From the IMG/VR virus record IMGVR_UViG_3300028864_000014, positions 1 through 64,000 of that record: a DNA stretch of 64,000 bases; one strand, 5' to 3'. Shown here in pieces: positions 5,701-14,415 of this stretch. Each line of letters opens with the position of its first letter. The stretch's first letter is position 1. Position numbers and translations under genes: made by a program. The notes under the pieces were generated by a model. That model saw only the letters and a program-made list of their open reading frames with translations. It did not search any database and was not told the origin of the DNA. The DNA comes from a virus.

Positions 5701-6546
5701 TTATAAATCTCCTAATTCATCTTTTGTTAAACCTAATGAATCAACCAATTTTTGTAATTCTTCTTTATTCATATTAATAATTTTATTAAGAATAATTTTT
5801 TTAGCATTTTCATTTGTAGTACCTTTCATTTGATTAGCTAATTGATCTACACTATTACTAGTATTCACTCCTAATTGTCTTAATAATTGAAGTTTTGGTT
5901 TAATAGAATCAAATAATGTTATATTAATCCAATTTATTGCAGCTTTTTTATAATTTAATAAATTAGTCACAATAGAAATATCATCAGCTTCTAAAATTCT
6001 ACTAATCTTATAATTGATTCTATCATTTATTGATTCTGAAACAGTAGTTGGTGCGGTATTAGTAGTAGTAGTTCCAGTTATAATATTTGCAGATGATTTA
6101 ATTTCAGATATTATAGTGGTAGAATACGTTGATATAGCATTTGAAAATTGGTCTTCTGGATAACTCATCAATGTAAGCAATCTTTTATCTCTTGATCTAC
6201 TAAATATTTCATTAATAGTAAAGTCATCATTTTGTAATTTATTAACAATAGGTTTCAATGAAAAATAAAAATATTTGATACTTTCTGTTAATACTTTATC
6301 AACATCAATTATAGTTTTTGAATTATTTATTTCATTTTGAGTAAGTGATTGACTATTTTTTAAATATGTCTGATATAGAATAGATACATTTTTTTCCACA
6401 TCTAAACTTTTTATAAAAGATGAGAATAAATTATTTAATGATTGTGTTGGATCAGGAAATATTTTATCATACTGAGATTTTAAAAACTCAGAAATAGATG
6501 ATTGTGAACTCTCTGTCAAATAATTATTATAAGATATTATATTCAT
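5701..6546 (-). CDS. Probable head-core or packaged protein with T4-like cleavage motifs
   Basis: 281 residues, helix-prone, rich in Ser/Asn/Leu. The start MNIISYNNYLTESS resembles the T4 capsid-targeting peptide, with L-T-E before Ser as a gp21-type site (I/L-x-E, then a small residue). A second candidate, R-I-L-E-A, lies near residue 185. It sits immediately downstream of a 417-residue gene with similar motifs, consistent with a pair of prohead-core or internal proteins. No sequence family recognised, so the role is inferred. Confidence 0.55.
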   Translation of the reverse strand: MNIISYNNYLTESSQSSISEFLKSQYDKIFPDPTQSLNNLFSSFIKSLDVEKNVSILYQTYLKNSQSLTQNEINNSKTIIDVDKVLTESIKYFYFSLKPIVNKLQNDDFTINEIFSRSRDKRLLTLMSYPEDQFSNAISTYSTTIISEIKSSANIITGTTTTNTAPTTVSESINDRINYKISRILEADDISIVTNLLNYKKAAINWINITLFDSIKPKLQLLRQLGVNTSNSVDQLANQMKGTTNENAKKIILNKIINMNKEELQKLVDSLGLTKDELGDL

Positions 6547-6547
6547 T

Positions 6548-7801
6548 TTATTTTGTTTCTTTTACTTGTGCTGCTGCTGGTTTTGCTTCTATTTTTTTGA
6601 CATTTTCTGCTTTTTTTGTCATATCTTTACCATCTGGCTTATCACCCTCTTTGAATGTTAATGTATCACCATCTACTTTAGTTATAGTTCTAATTATTTC
6701 TTGATTTCCTCCATCTGGAGTCCAACTAATTTTATCTCCCTCTGTATATTCTGTTTTAACAGGTTTCTCAGCAGGTTTCTCAGCAGGCTGAATTTTAGTT
6801 ACATCAGTTTTCTTTTTAGTAAATTCACCATTAGTACCATTGAAAGTTAATGTATCTCCTTCTACTTTAATTATTTTTTCTTCTACATCTTTATTTAATG
6901 CATCGGAATGAAATTTTACAGTATCTCCAATTTTCAAATCTGTTGATTGTCCAGACTGTTGTTCTTTTGATAAATTTTTCCATTTTTCATCTAATTGTTT
7001 AGATAATATATCTCTATTCTTAGCAACTTCTATTGATGCTGTTTTATCTCCGCCTGCATCGTATATTTTTATTTTTGCATTTAAAAATGCCAATTTAAAT
7101 TCATCTACTTTGTTTGCTATTATAGTAGCTAATTTTGGATTTTTTTCTTGACCACCATATTTAGCTAAAACTCTATTCATTTCATTTTTTGCGACTTCTG
7201 CATCAGCATCAATTATTTGCTGAATAAGTTTAGCTTTATCTTTCAATGCTGATATTGTCATTTTAATATTTGTTCCTGCTTCTTTTGTCTCTGTACTTGG
7301 TGCTATTGTTTCTTTAGCTTGATTAATAGTATTCTTTACATCATTAACTTTGTTTGCAACATTATTAACTGCAGTTGCAACATCAGCTTCATTTAATTTA
7401 TTTTTTAAATGAACTCTTACTTTATTGCTTTCTTTTTTCACGTCATTTTCAGATGAATTATTAGTTGTAGTCTGTTTATCAGAAGAAACAGTTGAAGGAG
7501 CAGCAGGAGCAGAAATTTTAGAAGGAGAAGTAGCAACAGAAGAAGTGGTTGTAGTTGTTGAATTTATTTGTCCCTCAGCAGTTAAATTTAAATCAACTTG
7601 AACTTTTTTCTTAATATCATCATTAATCTTTTTTAAGTATTTTACATATATATCTTGAATTTCTTGACCTCCTTTTACTTTTTTTATATAAGTTGAAATG
7701 GTATTAAATAATTTACCTATAAAGCTAAATATTCCTTCATTTATTGATTTGCTATCATTATGAATATTTAAAAATTCATTCTTTGAATATAGATTTCTCA
7801 T
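6548..7801 (-). CDS. Probable packaged protein with two KOW-like repeats
   Basis: 417 residues. N-terminal 60 residues carry S-I-N-E-G; residues 75-120 are a Thr/Ser/Ala/Pro-rich linker; K-L-N-E-A occurs near residue 137; then a helical region. The C-terminus has two similar small beta repeats (GDTVKF...KVEGDTLTFN and GDKISW...KVDGDTLTFK) joined by PAEKPAEKP. The E-preceded cleavage-like motifs and domain mix suggest a proteolytically processed head protein. A TATTAATATATAA element precedes it (7819-7831). Confidence 0.55.
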   Translation of the reverse strand: MRNLYSKNEFLNIHNDSKSINEGIFSFIGKLFNTISTYIKKVKGGQEIQDIYVKYLKKINDDIKKKVQVDLNLTAEGQINSTTTTTSSVATSPSKISAPAAPSTVSSDKQTTTNNSSENDVKKESNKVRVHLKNKLNEADVATAVNNVANKVNDVKNTINQAKETIAPSTETKEAGTNIKMTISALKDKAKLIQQIIDADAEVAKNEMNRVLAKYGGQEKNPKLATIIANKVDEFKLAFLNAKIKIYDAGGDKTASIEVAKNRDILSKQLDEKWKNLSKEQQSGQSTDLKIGDTVKFHSDALNKDVEEKIIKVEGDTLTFNGTNGEFTKKKTDVTKIQPAEKPAEKPVKTEYTEGDKISWTPDGGNQEIIRTITKVDGDTLTFKEGDKPDGKDMTKKAENVKKIEAKPAAAQVKETK

Positions 7802-7818
7802 GTGAAAATTTTATTTTT

Positions 7819-7831
7819 TATTATATATTAA
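7819..7831 (-). promoter_or_regulatory. Late-promoter-like TTAATATATAATA element
   Basis: Read on the minus strand, 18 bp upstream of the 417-residue gene. Same family as the element at 7861-7872 on the plus strand, so the two genes diverge from a short intergenic region carrying two copies. Confidence 0.45.
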
Positions 7832-7860
7832 TATTTTAAAATCAATTATAACTTTTATAT

Positions 7861-7872
7861 TTTTATATATAA
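7861..7872 (+). promoter_or_regulatory. Late-promoter-like TTTTATATATAA element
   Basis: TTTTATATATAA lies 18 bp upstream of the ATG at 7890, the right spacing for a -10-like box. T4 late promoters use TATAAATA at -10; this is a similar but distinct AT-only box. Confidence 0.5.
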
Positions 7873-7889
7873 TAAAAATCAATTATAAT

Positions 7890-9302
7890 ATGTTTGAATT
7901 TAGAAGTTATACAGCGAATGGTACTATTTATGTAGAAATACGATACAATGGAATAGTAATTGATACTCAACAATTTGTCACATATTTCAAATACACTAAA
8001 AATGGGGTTGAATATCCAGGAATGACTGGTGCAGTAGAATCTATCAAGTCTGAAATAACAATGGCTAATATGTATTATTCTAATAGTACTCAAATTATTT
8101 ATCCATTCACTAGTTTTTCTGATACTCCATCCAATACTCCAAACACCAATAATATAAATTCAAATTCAAGTGATATTACAACATCAATCGCATCTGGTGT
8201 AACATCAGGTATAACATCAGGCAATACAGCAAGCTTAGGAACAGATGAAATAAATAAAAAAATTAAAGATGTTAAGGATGGTATGACTACACTTCAAGGA
8301 TTAGGATTATCTGGAATAAAAGACATAACAACAAATTTATGGAAATCTATTGAATCAATGTTATTAACAAAAAGGCAAATGGCAAAAAAATTATTATTAA
8401 CATCAAATCCATCAATGACAGAAGAAACTGCACAATTATTTATATATGGAAAAATATATTATAAAAATGGAATATTATATGATAATGATATTATAGATCC
8501 AAGCTGTGTATCAAAGCCAACAGATGATAAGTACTATCCCCCTTTAAGTGAAAAACATTCAATTTCAAAGCAAATTGATAAATGGATAGAAGAATTGAAG
8601 CATTCTTTGGAACAATTAGGAATAAAATTGGGTGAATTTACAAGTTTAATCGCTGATACTATTGAAACTATTGCATTAGCTCTGGTATCATTAGTATCAT
8701 CATTAGTAATTCTTCCTTTTGGAGCTGGAATTCCAACCGCTTTAACTGCAGTAAAGACTATGATGATAGCTATAAAAAATTTACAGGCAAAAATAGGAGA
8801 AATATTTCCTTTTTTATCATCATTTGATATATTAGGTTATTTACTACCTATGTCTATATTAGCTGGAATTTTAGCTACATTAGCTGGAATTTTAGTAATA
8901 TTGAAGACTATAATTGATTCAATTACAAGTATATTCGGAATATTAGCAATCATAACAGCATTATTTAATAAAATCAAAAAAAGATCTGCTAGTGTTCCTT
9001 TTAACGCTAATGCGATAGCAATACCAAATCAAGTTAAAATTAGTCAAATATCAATGCTAAGTGTTACTGCAAACGGAGGTGATTATAATTATACTTTTGA
9101 ATGGACAGATTCATATGGTAATATAATAGCAAATGATCCTAATCTTGATTATGATGATGGAACTAGAACATTGACTCCATATATTCCATATGTTGCAAAA
9201 ACTCTTGTGACTCCTTCATCAGAAATTTCAAATTACACAGTAAAAGTAACAGATGGAACTGGAAAATTCACAACATCAACAGTTCAAATAAAAAGAATTT
9301 AA
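7890..9302 (+). CDS. Virion-like protein with central hydrophobic helices and C-terminal Ig/PKD-like domain
   Basis: 470 residues. N-terminal beta-rich 90 residues; a Ser/Thr/Asn-rich linker with TSG repeats (about 85-115); helical region; then three to four strongly hydrophobic stretches between about 255 and 365 (for example ALALVSLVSSLVILPFGAG and ILAGILATLAGILVILK). The last 100 residues read as a PKD or Ig-like beta domain (SVTANGGDYNYTFEWTD...YTVKVTDGTG). Such a layout would suit a virion protein that meets a membrane during entry, but no homologue is recognised. Confidence 0.6.
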   Translation: MFEFRSYTANGTIYVEIRYNGIVIDTQQFVTYFKYTKNGVEYPGMTGAVESIKSEITMANMYYSNSTQIIYPFTSFSDTPSNTPNTNNINSNSSDITTSIASGVTSGITSGNTASLGTDEINKKIKDVKDGMTTLQGLGLSGIKDITTNLWKSIESMLLTKRQMAKKLLLTSNPSMTEETAQLFIYGKIYYKNGILYDNDIIDPSCVSKPTDDKYYPPLSEKHSISKQIDKWIEELKHSLEQLGIKLGEFTSLIADTIETIALALVSLVSSLVILPFGAGIPTALTAVKTMMIAIKNLQAKIGEIFPFLSSFDILGYLLPMSILAGILATLAGILVILKTIIDSITSIFGILAIITALFNKIKKRSASVPFNANAIAIPNQVKISQISMLSVTANGGDYNYTFEWTDSYGNIIANDPNLDYDDGTRTLTPYIPYVAKTLVTPSSEISNYTVKVTDGTGKFTTSTVQIKRI

Positions 9303-10180
9303 TAGTTTTTAAATTTTTCAAACTTAACTGTGAGTTTATTATCAGAAACTTTAATAGGAAATTTAATAGGTGCCTTCAATTCTATTAATTTTGATTCAAA
9401 TGGATTAACAGTATTATTACTTACTAAGTTATTTATTAATGATATATCATTATTTTTAAGTCTATTGGTTATGTATTCAATACACTCTTCATCACTATTT
9501 CTTATTAAGAAATCAAAGTAATCCTGCAAATTATTAGTATTCATAAAATTAGACTTAACATCGTCATAAAAATAAACTTTATCATATGCTTCTTTTTTAA
9601 TAGGCACAAAACGTTTATCCTCAATTGTCAAACCTATCATATGTTCCAATAAAACTTTATTTTTATCATAAATAATTTTATCCATGAATCCAGTGGATCT
9701 AATTGATTCTGATACAAAATATATTTTACTTATTTCTAAACCATACTCTTTTAATTTTTCTCTTAATTTATTTAATAAATTTGCATGTTTTTTCCTATCA
9801 CTTCTAGCTGTCAAAACTCCTATTTCTATGTTTTTACCAATTAGATGCTTAACATTATCTAATAATAATTTGACATCTTTATCATTTAAAATATCTTCAT
9901 TGAAAAATTCACTGTAAGATATTCCTAAATTTGACAATCTAATGTTTCTATTTTTTCTTTGAACCCTCTCTAGCATATCTTTGGATATGCAAAATGTTTC
10001 ACCATTATAATCAACTGGTAATTCATCTTTTGAATAAATACCACTTTTAATTAAAGCGAATTCAATTGGAGAAATCTTTAACATAGGAACAGATGGTTTA
10101 TTTTTATCAATTAACCATATATCGCTTTTTATGTACCAAAGACTATTATCAAGATCAAAAAATGCAATTTCTTTACTCAT
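9299..10180 (-). CDS. HAD-superfamily phosphatase-like protein
   Basis: 293 residues. HAD motif I is FFDLDNS near residue 8 (Asp nucleophile and Asp+2), motif II is VLTARSD near 125, a Lys-containing segment follows, and motif IV is YFYDDVKSN near 205. This is enough for a haloacid-dehalogenase fold with an alpha-helical cap (about 20-110); the substrate is not predictable. It ends KFEKFKNY. The gene is followed upstream by a Nudix gene with a 1-bp gap, suggesting two linked phosphohydrolases. It overlaps the convergent 470-residue gene by 4 bp. Confidence 0.75.
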   Translation of the reverse strand: MSKEIAFFDLDNSLWYIKSDIWLIDKNKPSVPMLKISPIEFALIKSGIYSKDELPVDYNGETFCISKDMLERVQRKNRNIRLSNLGISYSEFFNEDILNDKDVKLLLDNVKHLIGKNIEIGVLTARSDRKKHANLLNKLREKLKEYGLEISKIYFVSESIRSTGFMDKIIYDKNKVLLEHMIGLTIEDKRFVPIKKEAYDKVYFYDDVKSNFMNTNNLQDYFDFLIRNSDEECIEYITNRLKNNDISLINNLVSNNTVNPFESKLIELKAPIKFPIKVSDNKLTVKFEKFKNY

Positions 10181-10181
10181 A

Positions 10182-10670
10182 TTATTTTAAAATTTTTAGT
10201 ATATCTAATTGATTATCTTCTATAAGTTCTACTGCATCTTTTTTTGAAAAGAATCCAGCTTCAACAATCTCATTTTTTAAAAAGTTCTTCAAAATCATGT
10301 CATTAACTAGTTTTATGTTGATATCACCATATTCAATATCTACAACATAACAAGTTAAATTTTTTTTTATTCCAGATTTTTCATATTCTATTACAAATTT
10401 ATCACTAGAATTGATTTGCTTCTTTGTGATTTTTATTCCAGCTTCTTCCCTTAATTCAGCTATTGCTGTCTTTATCTTACCCATATCATCCTCAATATGA
10501 CCCTTTGGAATTGACCATTTTTTCTCTTTTTTCTTGAATTTTTTTGGTCTTACTAATAATATTTTATTATTACATATTAGAACAACTCCAGAAAGTTTAT
10601 GAGATTTCTGTTCTTTTTCTTTTACCTGATATTTTTTAAATTCAACTATATACTCATCAAATTTTACCAT
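10182..10670 (-). CDS. Nudix hydrolase with atypical Nudix box and tag-like head
   Basis: 162 residues. The Nudix fold is clear (GVVLICNNKILLVRPK...WSIPKGHIED). In the box GX5EX7REUXEEXGU the first Glu is Met and the Arg is Ala (M-G-K-I-K-T-A-I then AELREEAGI), while the metal-binding E-x-x-E-E core remains. The N-terminal extension MVKFDEYIVEF precedes the domain and looks like a T4-type capsid-targeting head. Adjacent to a HAD phosphatase on one side and a second tag-headed gene on the other. Substrate unknown; nucleotide diphosphate derivatives are typical. Confidence 0.8.
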   Translation of the reverse strand: MVKFDEYIVEFKKYQVKEKEQKSHKLSGVVLICNNKILLVRPKKFKKKEKKWSIPKGHIEDDMGKIKTAIAELREEAGIKITKKQINSSDKFVIEYEKSGIKKNLTCYVVDIEYGDINIKLVNDMILKNFLKNEIVEAGFFSKKDAVELIEDNQLDILKILK

Positions 10671-10676
10671 ATAACA

Positions 10677-10889
10677 TTAAATCTTTTCTGATTTTTCTTT
10701 TCTACTTTTTTTATTATTAATACTAATACTAATTGGTATGTCTTTTATACCATTAAAATCTATAAACGCAAATTTATCTCCTTCTTTCCAATTAATATTA
10801 TCTGCCATATCATCAATCTCAGATAATTCATCAGATGTCATAGTGAGTGCTTCACTTAAAAATTTCTGAAAATTCATTATTTTTGACAT
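10677..10889 (-). CDS. Small protein with strong T4-type capsid-targeting head
   Basis: 70 residues. MNFQKFLSEALTM (residues 5-17) closely parallels the T4 internal-protein head MKTYQEFIAEA, with L-S-E before Ala as the cleavage site. The Met at residue 5 may be the true start. The remainder has an acidic helix and a basic C-terminus (KKSRKEKSEK). It precedes the Nudix and HAD genes on the same strand. Inferred packaged peptide. Confidence 0.65.
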   Translation of the reverse strand: MSKIMNFQKFLSEALTMTSDELSEIDDMADNINWKEGDKFAFIDFNGIKDIPISISINNKKSRKEKSEKI

Positions 10890-10964
10890 ATTTATAATTT
10901 TTGATTTTGGTATATATATAAATAATAAAAATCAAATAAATTAACTAAATATTAACAATATTTA

Positions 10965-11408
10965 TTAAATGTTAAATTTTTTTGTATTTTTTATTGCTTC
11001 AATATCTTTCATAAAATCTGGATTTTTTTTAATAATATATTTTATAGCTTTTTCACTATCAGAAGTCTTCATTAGATCCTTAATATAATCATAAATATCA
11101 TCATCAGTAATAACATTAATTAAATTTACATTCAAATCAATTAATTTTTTTAACATCTTTAATCTATCGTATATAACACACAATACCAAAGGAGATACAT
11201 AATAATCATCATTGTCACTATCCTTTCCACCAAATGTAACATTATTAATATCTGCGCCTTTATTTATTGAATCGTCGAATAAAAAATAATCACAAGTACG
11301 AATTGATTTGTTCAAATTATCATTTAATTCTTCCTGAGATTCTTTATCTTCATCTGGAACATAAATCACATTTCTATTTGAGAAAAAGTCTTTAAATTTT
11401 TTAAGCAT
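10965..11408 (-). CDS. Tagged ankyrin-repeat-like protein (MLKKFKDFF...KKFNI)
   Basis: 147 residues. The centre carries an ankyrin-like unit (INKGADINNV...SPLVLCVIYDRLKMLKKLIDL), about one and a half repeats. The tail is TKKFNI and the head MLKKFKDFFS is a loose match to the family. Ankyrin repeats mediate protein binding and are rare in phages, so this member could act on a host protein. A terminator lies upstream at 11444-11473, separating it from the tail genes. Confidence 0.65.
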   Translation of the reverse strand: MLKKFKDFFSNRNVIYVPDEDKESQEELNDNLNKSIRTCDYFLFDDSINKGADINNVTFGGKDSDNDDYYVSPLVLCVIYDRLKMLKKLIDLNVNLINVITDDDIYDYIKDLMKTSDSEKAIKYIIKKNPDFMKDIEAIKNTKKFNI

Positions 11409-11443
11409 GAATATAGAATTTTTTTATCATTGAATATTATATA

Positions 11444-11473
11444 TAAAAAAATCACTATTAAAAAATAGTGATT
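11444..11473 (-). terminator. Hairpin terminator after the baseplate-factor genes
   Basis: AATCACTATT (11450-11459) and AATAGTGATT (11464-11473) form a 10-bp stem, followed on the minus strand by a T-run. It lies just past the stop of the 82-residue gene. Confidence 0.75.
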
Positions 11474-11480
11474 CTTTGTA

Positions 11481-11729
11481 TTATGGTTTATATTTACCCA
11501 AATTGTTCATTACTGAATTCATATTAGGAATTTTATTTGAATAATTTGACATACCTGAATTATCACTTGATGACTCTTTCTGTTGCTTATTATCACGTTC
11601 AATTCTAGCATTCAATCTTTTTACATATTCTTCATATTCCCACCAAACTAATTCATTTATAAAATGAGGTGCAATATGATCAACATCCATGAATCCAAAT
11701 TTATTATCCAAAATATTCGTCAAAGGCAT
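11481..11729 (-). CDS. Small tail-assembly-associated protein
   Basis: 82 residues, with a Trp/Tyr/Glu-rich helix (ELVWWEYEEYVKRLNAR) and a Ser/Asn-rich C-terminus. Its start lies inside the end of the gp26-like gene (26-bp overlap, different frame). A paired, overlapping small gene in this position recalls tail-assembly gene pairs of other phages. No independent domain recognised. Confidence 0.6.
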   Translation of the reverse strand: MPLTNILDNKFGFMDVDHIAPHFINELVWWEYEEYVKRLNARIERDNKQQKESSSDNSGMSNYSNKIPNMNSVMNNLGKYKP

Positions 11730-12666
11730 CTGGAATAACGAAAATATTTGAGGCTCCAGTGGGAAAGCTCATATCAGTGTGGACCTCCATTCCACATTCT
11801 GGACACTGATTCTTCATTTCTTTTATACCAAATATCATATTATTTACTGCCTGATTTAAAATTTGAAAAGTTTTCATATCCATTCTCTTAAATTCCTGCT
11901 CTTTCACTTTTATTCCTTCTGCAGTTATGTTATTTCTGTCATGCAGCAAAAATGATGCTAATTTCAAAAATGCAACATTAGGATTTTTTTCACCTTGAAT
12001 TTTATTTTTAATATCACCAAAAAATATTTCTTGAATGCCAATTGTAGGAGGAGCTAAATTATAATCTACACCATCAATATTAAAAATAAAAACTTTATTA
12101 ATAGGATCATAAAATTTCTTTAATTTTTCAGGCATTTCATGATTAACAAAAGATTTATCAACAGTATCAGAACTTGTAGCTCTTAATTCCATCTTAAATT
12201 CTTTACCACAATTACCACAAATAACTTCTTTTGATAAATTTTTACCACCTGGAAATGTTAACTCTCTAATCATAAAAATTAAAGATAATCTATCACCATC
12301 ACGAATATCTTTATAAGAACCCTGTTTTCCATTAGGATGAAAAAATCTTATGCAAGAACTTAATATCTGATTCATTTTTTCCGTTATATCTAAATAATTT
12401 TTATCATCAACCACAGAATAAGCTTGTACTTCTTGTACTCTTGCTGCTCTAATACTAAGTTTAGTTCCATTTTTATAAAATATTCCACAAGGTAAAATAT
12501 TAAATGGAATAATAGTATATTCATTTGAAGGTATATTATTATCCAAATATGACATATCTGGTTTTTTTATGTTATCTATATTATCATTGTCATTTTCATT
12601 GACATTAAGATTTTTTTCTAAATAAGATAATGCATCATCTTCTTCCTTATTTTTAAAATTACTCAT
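11704..12666 (-). CDS. T4 gp26-like baseplate hub assembly protein with zinc ribbon
   Basis: 320 residues. The N-terminal 45 residues are acidic and low-complexity; then LPCGIFYKNGTKLSIRAA, the kind of entry motif seen in the T4 gp26/baseplate family. Two CxxC pairs (CGNCG near 170, CPECG near 295) form a likely zinc ribbon. Known members sit in tail operons and act in hub assembly or as tail chaperones. Tail tube and sheath genes follow within 8 kb. A TTTTATATATAATA element lies 17 bp upstream. Confidence 0.6.
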   Translation of the reverse strand: MSNFKNKEEDDALSYLEKNLNVNENDNDNIDNIKKPDMSYLDNNIPSNEYTIIPFNILPCGIFYKNGTKLSIRAARVQEVQAYSVVDDKNYLDITEKMNQILSSCIRFFHPNGKQGSYKDIRDGDRLSLIFMIRELTFPGGKNLSKEVICGNCGKEFKMELRATSSDTVDKSFVNHEMPEKLKKFYDPINKVFIFNIDGVDYNLAPPTIGIQEIFFGDIKNKIQGEKNPNVAFLKLASFLLHDRNNITAEGIKVKEQEFKRMDMKTFQILNQAVNNMIFGIKEMKNQCPECGMEVHTDMSFPTGASNIFVIPDAFDEYFG

Positions 12667-12682
12667 ATAATTAATTATTTTT

Positions 12683-12696
12683 TATTATATATAAAA
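12683..12696 (-). promoter_or_regulatory. Late-promoter-like TTTTATATATAATA element
   Basis: Minus-strand copy of the element found at 7861-7872, 17 bp upstream of the gp26-like start codon. Confidence 0.5.
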
Positions 12697-12847
12697 TTTA
12701 TTCTGTCCCACACAAAATAAAAATAAAAATAAAAAATAAAATTAATTAGTTAAAAAACATATAAAACATTAAAATTTGAACATTATAGCATAATAATTTA
12801 AATATTATCAAATATACGATGTTTCAAATTTATATATACTGAAAGAC

Positions 12848-12870
12848 AATTGTTAATAAGATTAACAATT
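12848..12870. promoter_or_regulatory. Inverted repeat upstream of glycosyltransferase gene
   Basis: AATTGTTAAT, AAG, ATTAACAATT: a perfect 10-bp dyad ending 13 bp before the ATG at 12884 and followed by a run of ten A. It could be an operator or an mRNA 5' hairpin. Confidence 0.45.
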
Positions 12871-12883
12871 AAAAAAAAAATCC

Positions 12884-14008
12884 TTGTTTATGAAAATTTT
12901 ATTTTTACTTAAAAAATCTAAAACTTATAGCTCAGATTATAGTTCAGATTATAGTTCAGATTATAGTGAAAATCAAGAACACAATGAACCTAAAGACTAT
13001 TCATGCGGAAAATTAAAATCTGGATTATACAATTCTGCAAGATTAGTATCTGATTTTATATCAACATTACCAAATATGAAATCTGAAGTAGATTTATGTA
13101 TAGACGGAAATAATATAGATTCTAAATTACATAAATTTAAGCCAGATATATGCATAATTGAAGCAGTTTGGATAACTCCTAAAAAGCTATCAGAACTTCA
13201 AAAATTATATCCTAAACTTAAATTTGTAATTAGAGTTCATAGTAAAATTCCATTTTTAGCAATGGAAGGAATTGCTATTACTTGGATTAAAGAATATTTA
13301 AAAATTAAAAATGTAGAAGTATCATTCAACAATGAAATAACTCATAAAGATCTTAATTCAATAGGTATAAAAAATATTTATTTGCCTAATATATACGAGA
13401 AAATTAAAATAAAAAAAGAAAGATGTGATTTTTTTAAATTTTTTAAATTTTTTAATTTAAGAACAAAAAGAAAAATAAAGGCATCATATAATATAGGTTG
13501 CTTTGGCGCTATTAGACCATTAAAAAATCAACTGAATCAAGCAGTAGCAGCAATAAAATTTGGAGAAGAAAATAATACAATTGTCAATTTTTTCATTAAT
13601 TATAGTAGACTAGAACAATCTGGAGAAAATGTTTATAAAAACATTAAAGCACTCTTCAATAATACTAATCACAACCTAATTGAAATTGATTGGCTAAATA
13701 GAGAAGATTTTCTTTCTCTACTAAGTAAAATGGATATATCAATGCAAGTATCATTAACAGAAACATTTAATATAGTAGCGGCTGATTCAGTATTTGTGAA
13801 TGTGCCTGTGCTAGTTTCAAAAGAAATCAATTGGATATCAACTGGAATATCAGATCCAAATAATGTCGATTCAATGTATATTCAAATGAATAAAGTTCTG
13901 AAAAATAAAGAGAAATATATTAGAAAAAATCTTATATCTCTTAAAAATTATAATAAAAAATCAACAAATACTTGGATCGATTTCTTATATGATAATTTTG
14001 AATGCTAA
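12884..14008 (+). CDS. Glycosyltransferase, GT-B (family 4-like)
   Basis: 374 residues; MKILFLLKK at residue 3 is the likely functional start. A YSSD tetrapeptide repeated three times (12-bp DNA repeats) follows. The C-terminal half has the nucleotide-sugar-binding features of GT4 enzymes: IGCFGAIRPLKNQ near 205, and SLTETFNIVAADSVFVNVPV near 290 in place of the E-x7-E segment. It would transfer a sugar, perhaps to phage DNA, virion or host surface; the acceptor is unknown. It stands alone on the plus strand among minus-strand tail genes, which hints at insertion as a single-gene cassette. Confidence 0.7.
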   Translation: MFMKILFLLKKSKTYSSDYSSDYSSDYSENQEHNEPKDYSCGKLKSGLYNSARLVSDFISTLPNMKSEVDLCIDGNNIDSKLHKFKPDICIIEAVWITPKKLSELQKLYPKLKFVIRVHSKIPFLAMEGIAITWIKEYLKIKNVEVSFNNEITHKDLNSIGIKNIYLPNIYEKIKIKKERCDFFKFFKFFNLRTKRKIKASYNIGCFGAIRPLKNQLNQAVAAIKFGEENNTIVNFFINYSRLEQSGENVYKNIKALFNNTNHNLIEIDWLNREDFLSLLSKMDISMQVSLTETFNIVAADSVFVNVPVLVSKEINWISTGISDPNNVDSMYIQMNKVLKNKEKYIRKNLISLKNYNKKSTNTWIDFLYDNFEC

Positions 14009-14067
14009 ATTTTATAATTTTTATAAACTTTAAAAATATATTCCTATATACCAAAATAAAAATAAAT

Positions 14068-14313
14068 ATGGGCATAATAGAAATTATTCTAACAATAGTA
14101 GCATGGAGAAAAGGATGGAAATGGTATTCTCTAATTCCAATTAGTGTAGCATTCATCATTGGAGCAATATGCGGAATGTCAGGTGTAAGTCCAAATGATG
14201 TAATATGGCTAGATATTCTTGTAGCAATAGTATTAATTATAATGTGTGACAGAAAACCTAAATCTAATATTGATAATGACAATGACAACATTGAAATAAA
14301 AAAAGAATCCTAA
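14068..14313 (+). CDS. Small two-helix membrane protein
   Basis: 81 residues from the ATG at 14068, preceded by an A-rich leader; a longer frame from 14002 would add an unlikely extension overlapping the glycosyltransferase stop. It has hydrophobic segments at about 20-40 and 50-68 (YSLIPISVAFIIGAICGM and IWLDILVAIVLIIM), and a charged Asp/Asn/Lys tail. It is followed by a terminator. A holin-like or inner-membrane role is possible but not shown. Confidence 0.6.
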   Translation: MGIIEIILTIVAWRKGWKWYSLIPISVAFIIGAICGMSGVSPNDVIWLDILVAIVLIIMCDRKPKSNIDNDNDNIEIKKES

Positions 14314-14328
14314 TGGATTCTTTTTTTA
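14298..14328 (+). terminator. Hairpin terminator
   Basis: A-run plus GAATCC, loop TAAT, GGATTC plus T-run. It overlaps the end of the small membrane-protein gene. Confidence 0.75.
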
Positions 14329-14415
14329 TTAAAAATAATCAGGTTTTGTTTAATTTTTCTTCTCAATAATTTAAACTATCTATATTTAAGTTATAAGTTA
14401 TTGATTTTTAAGGAC

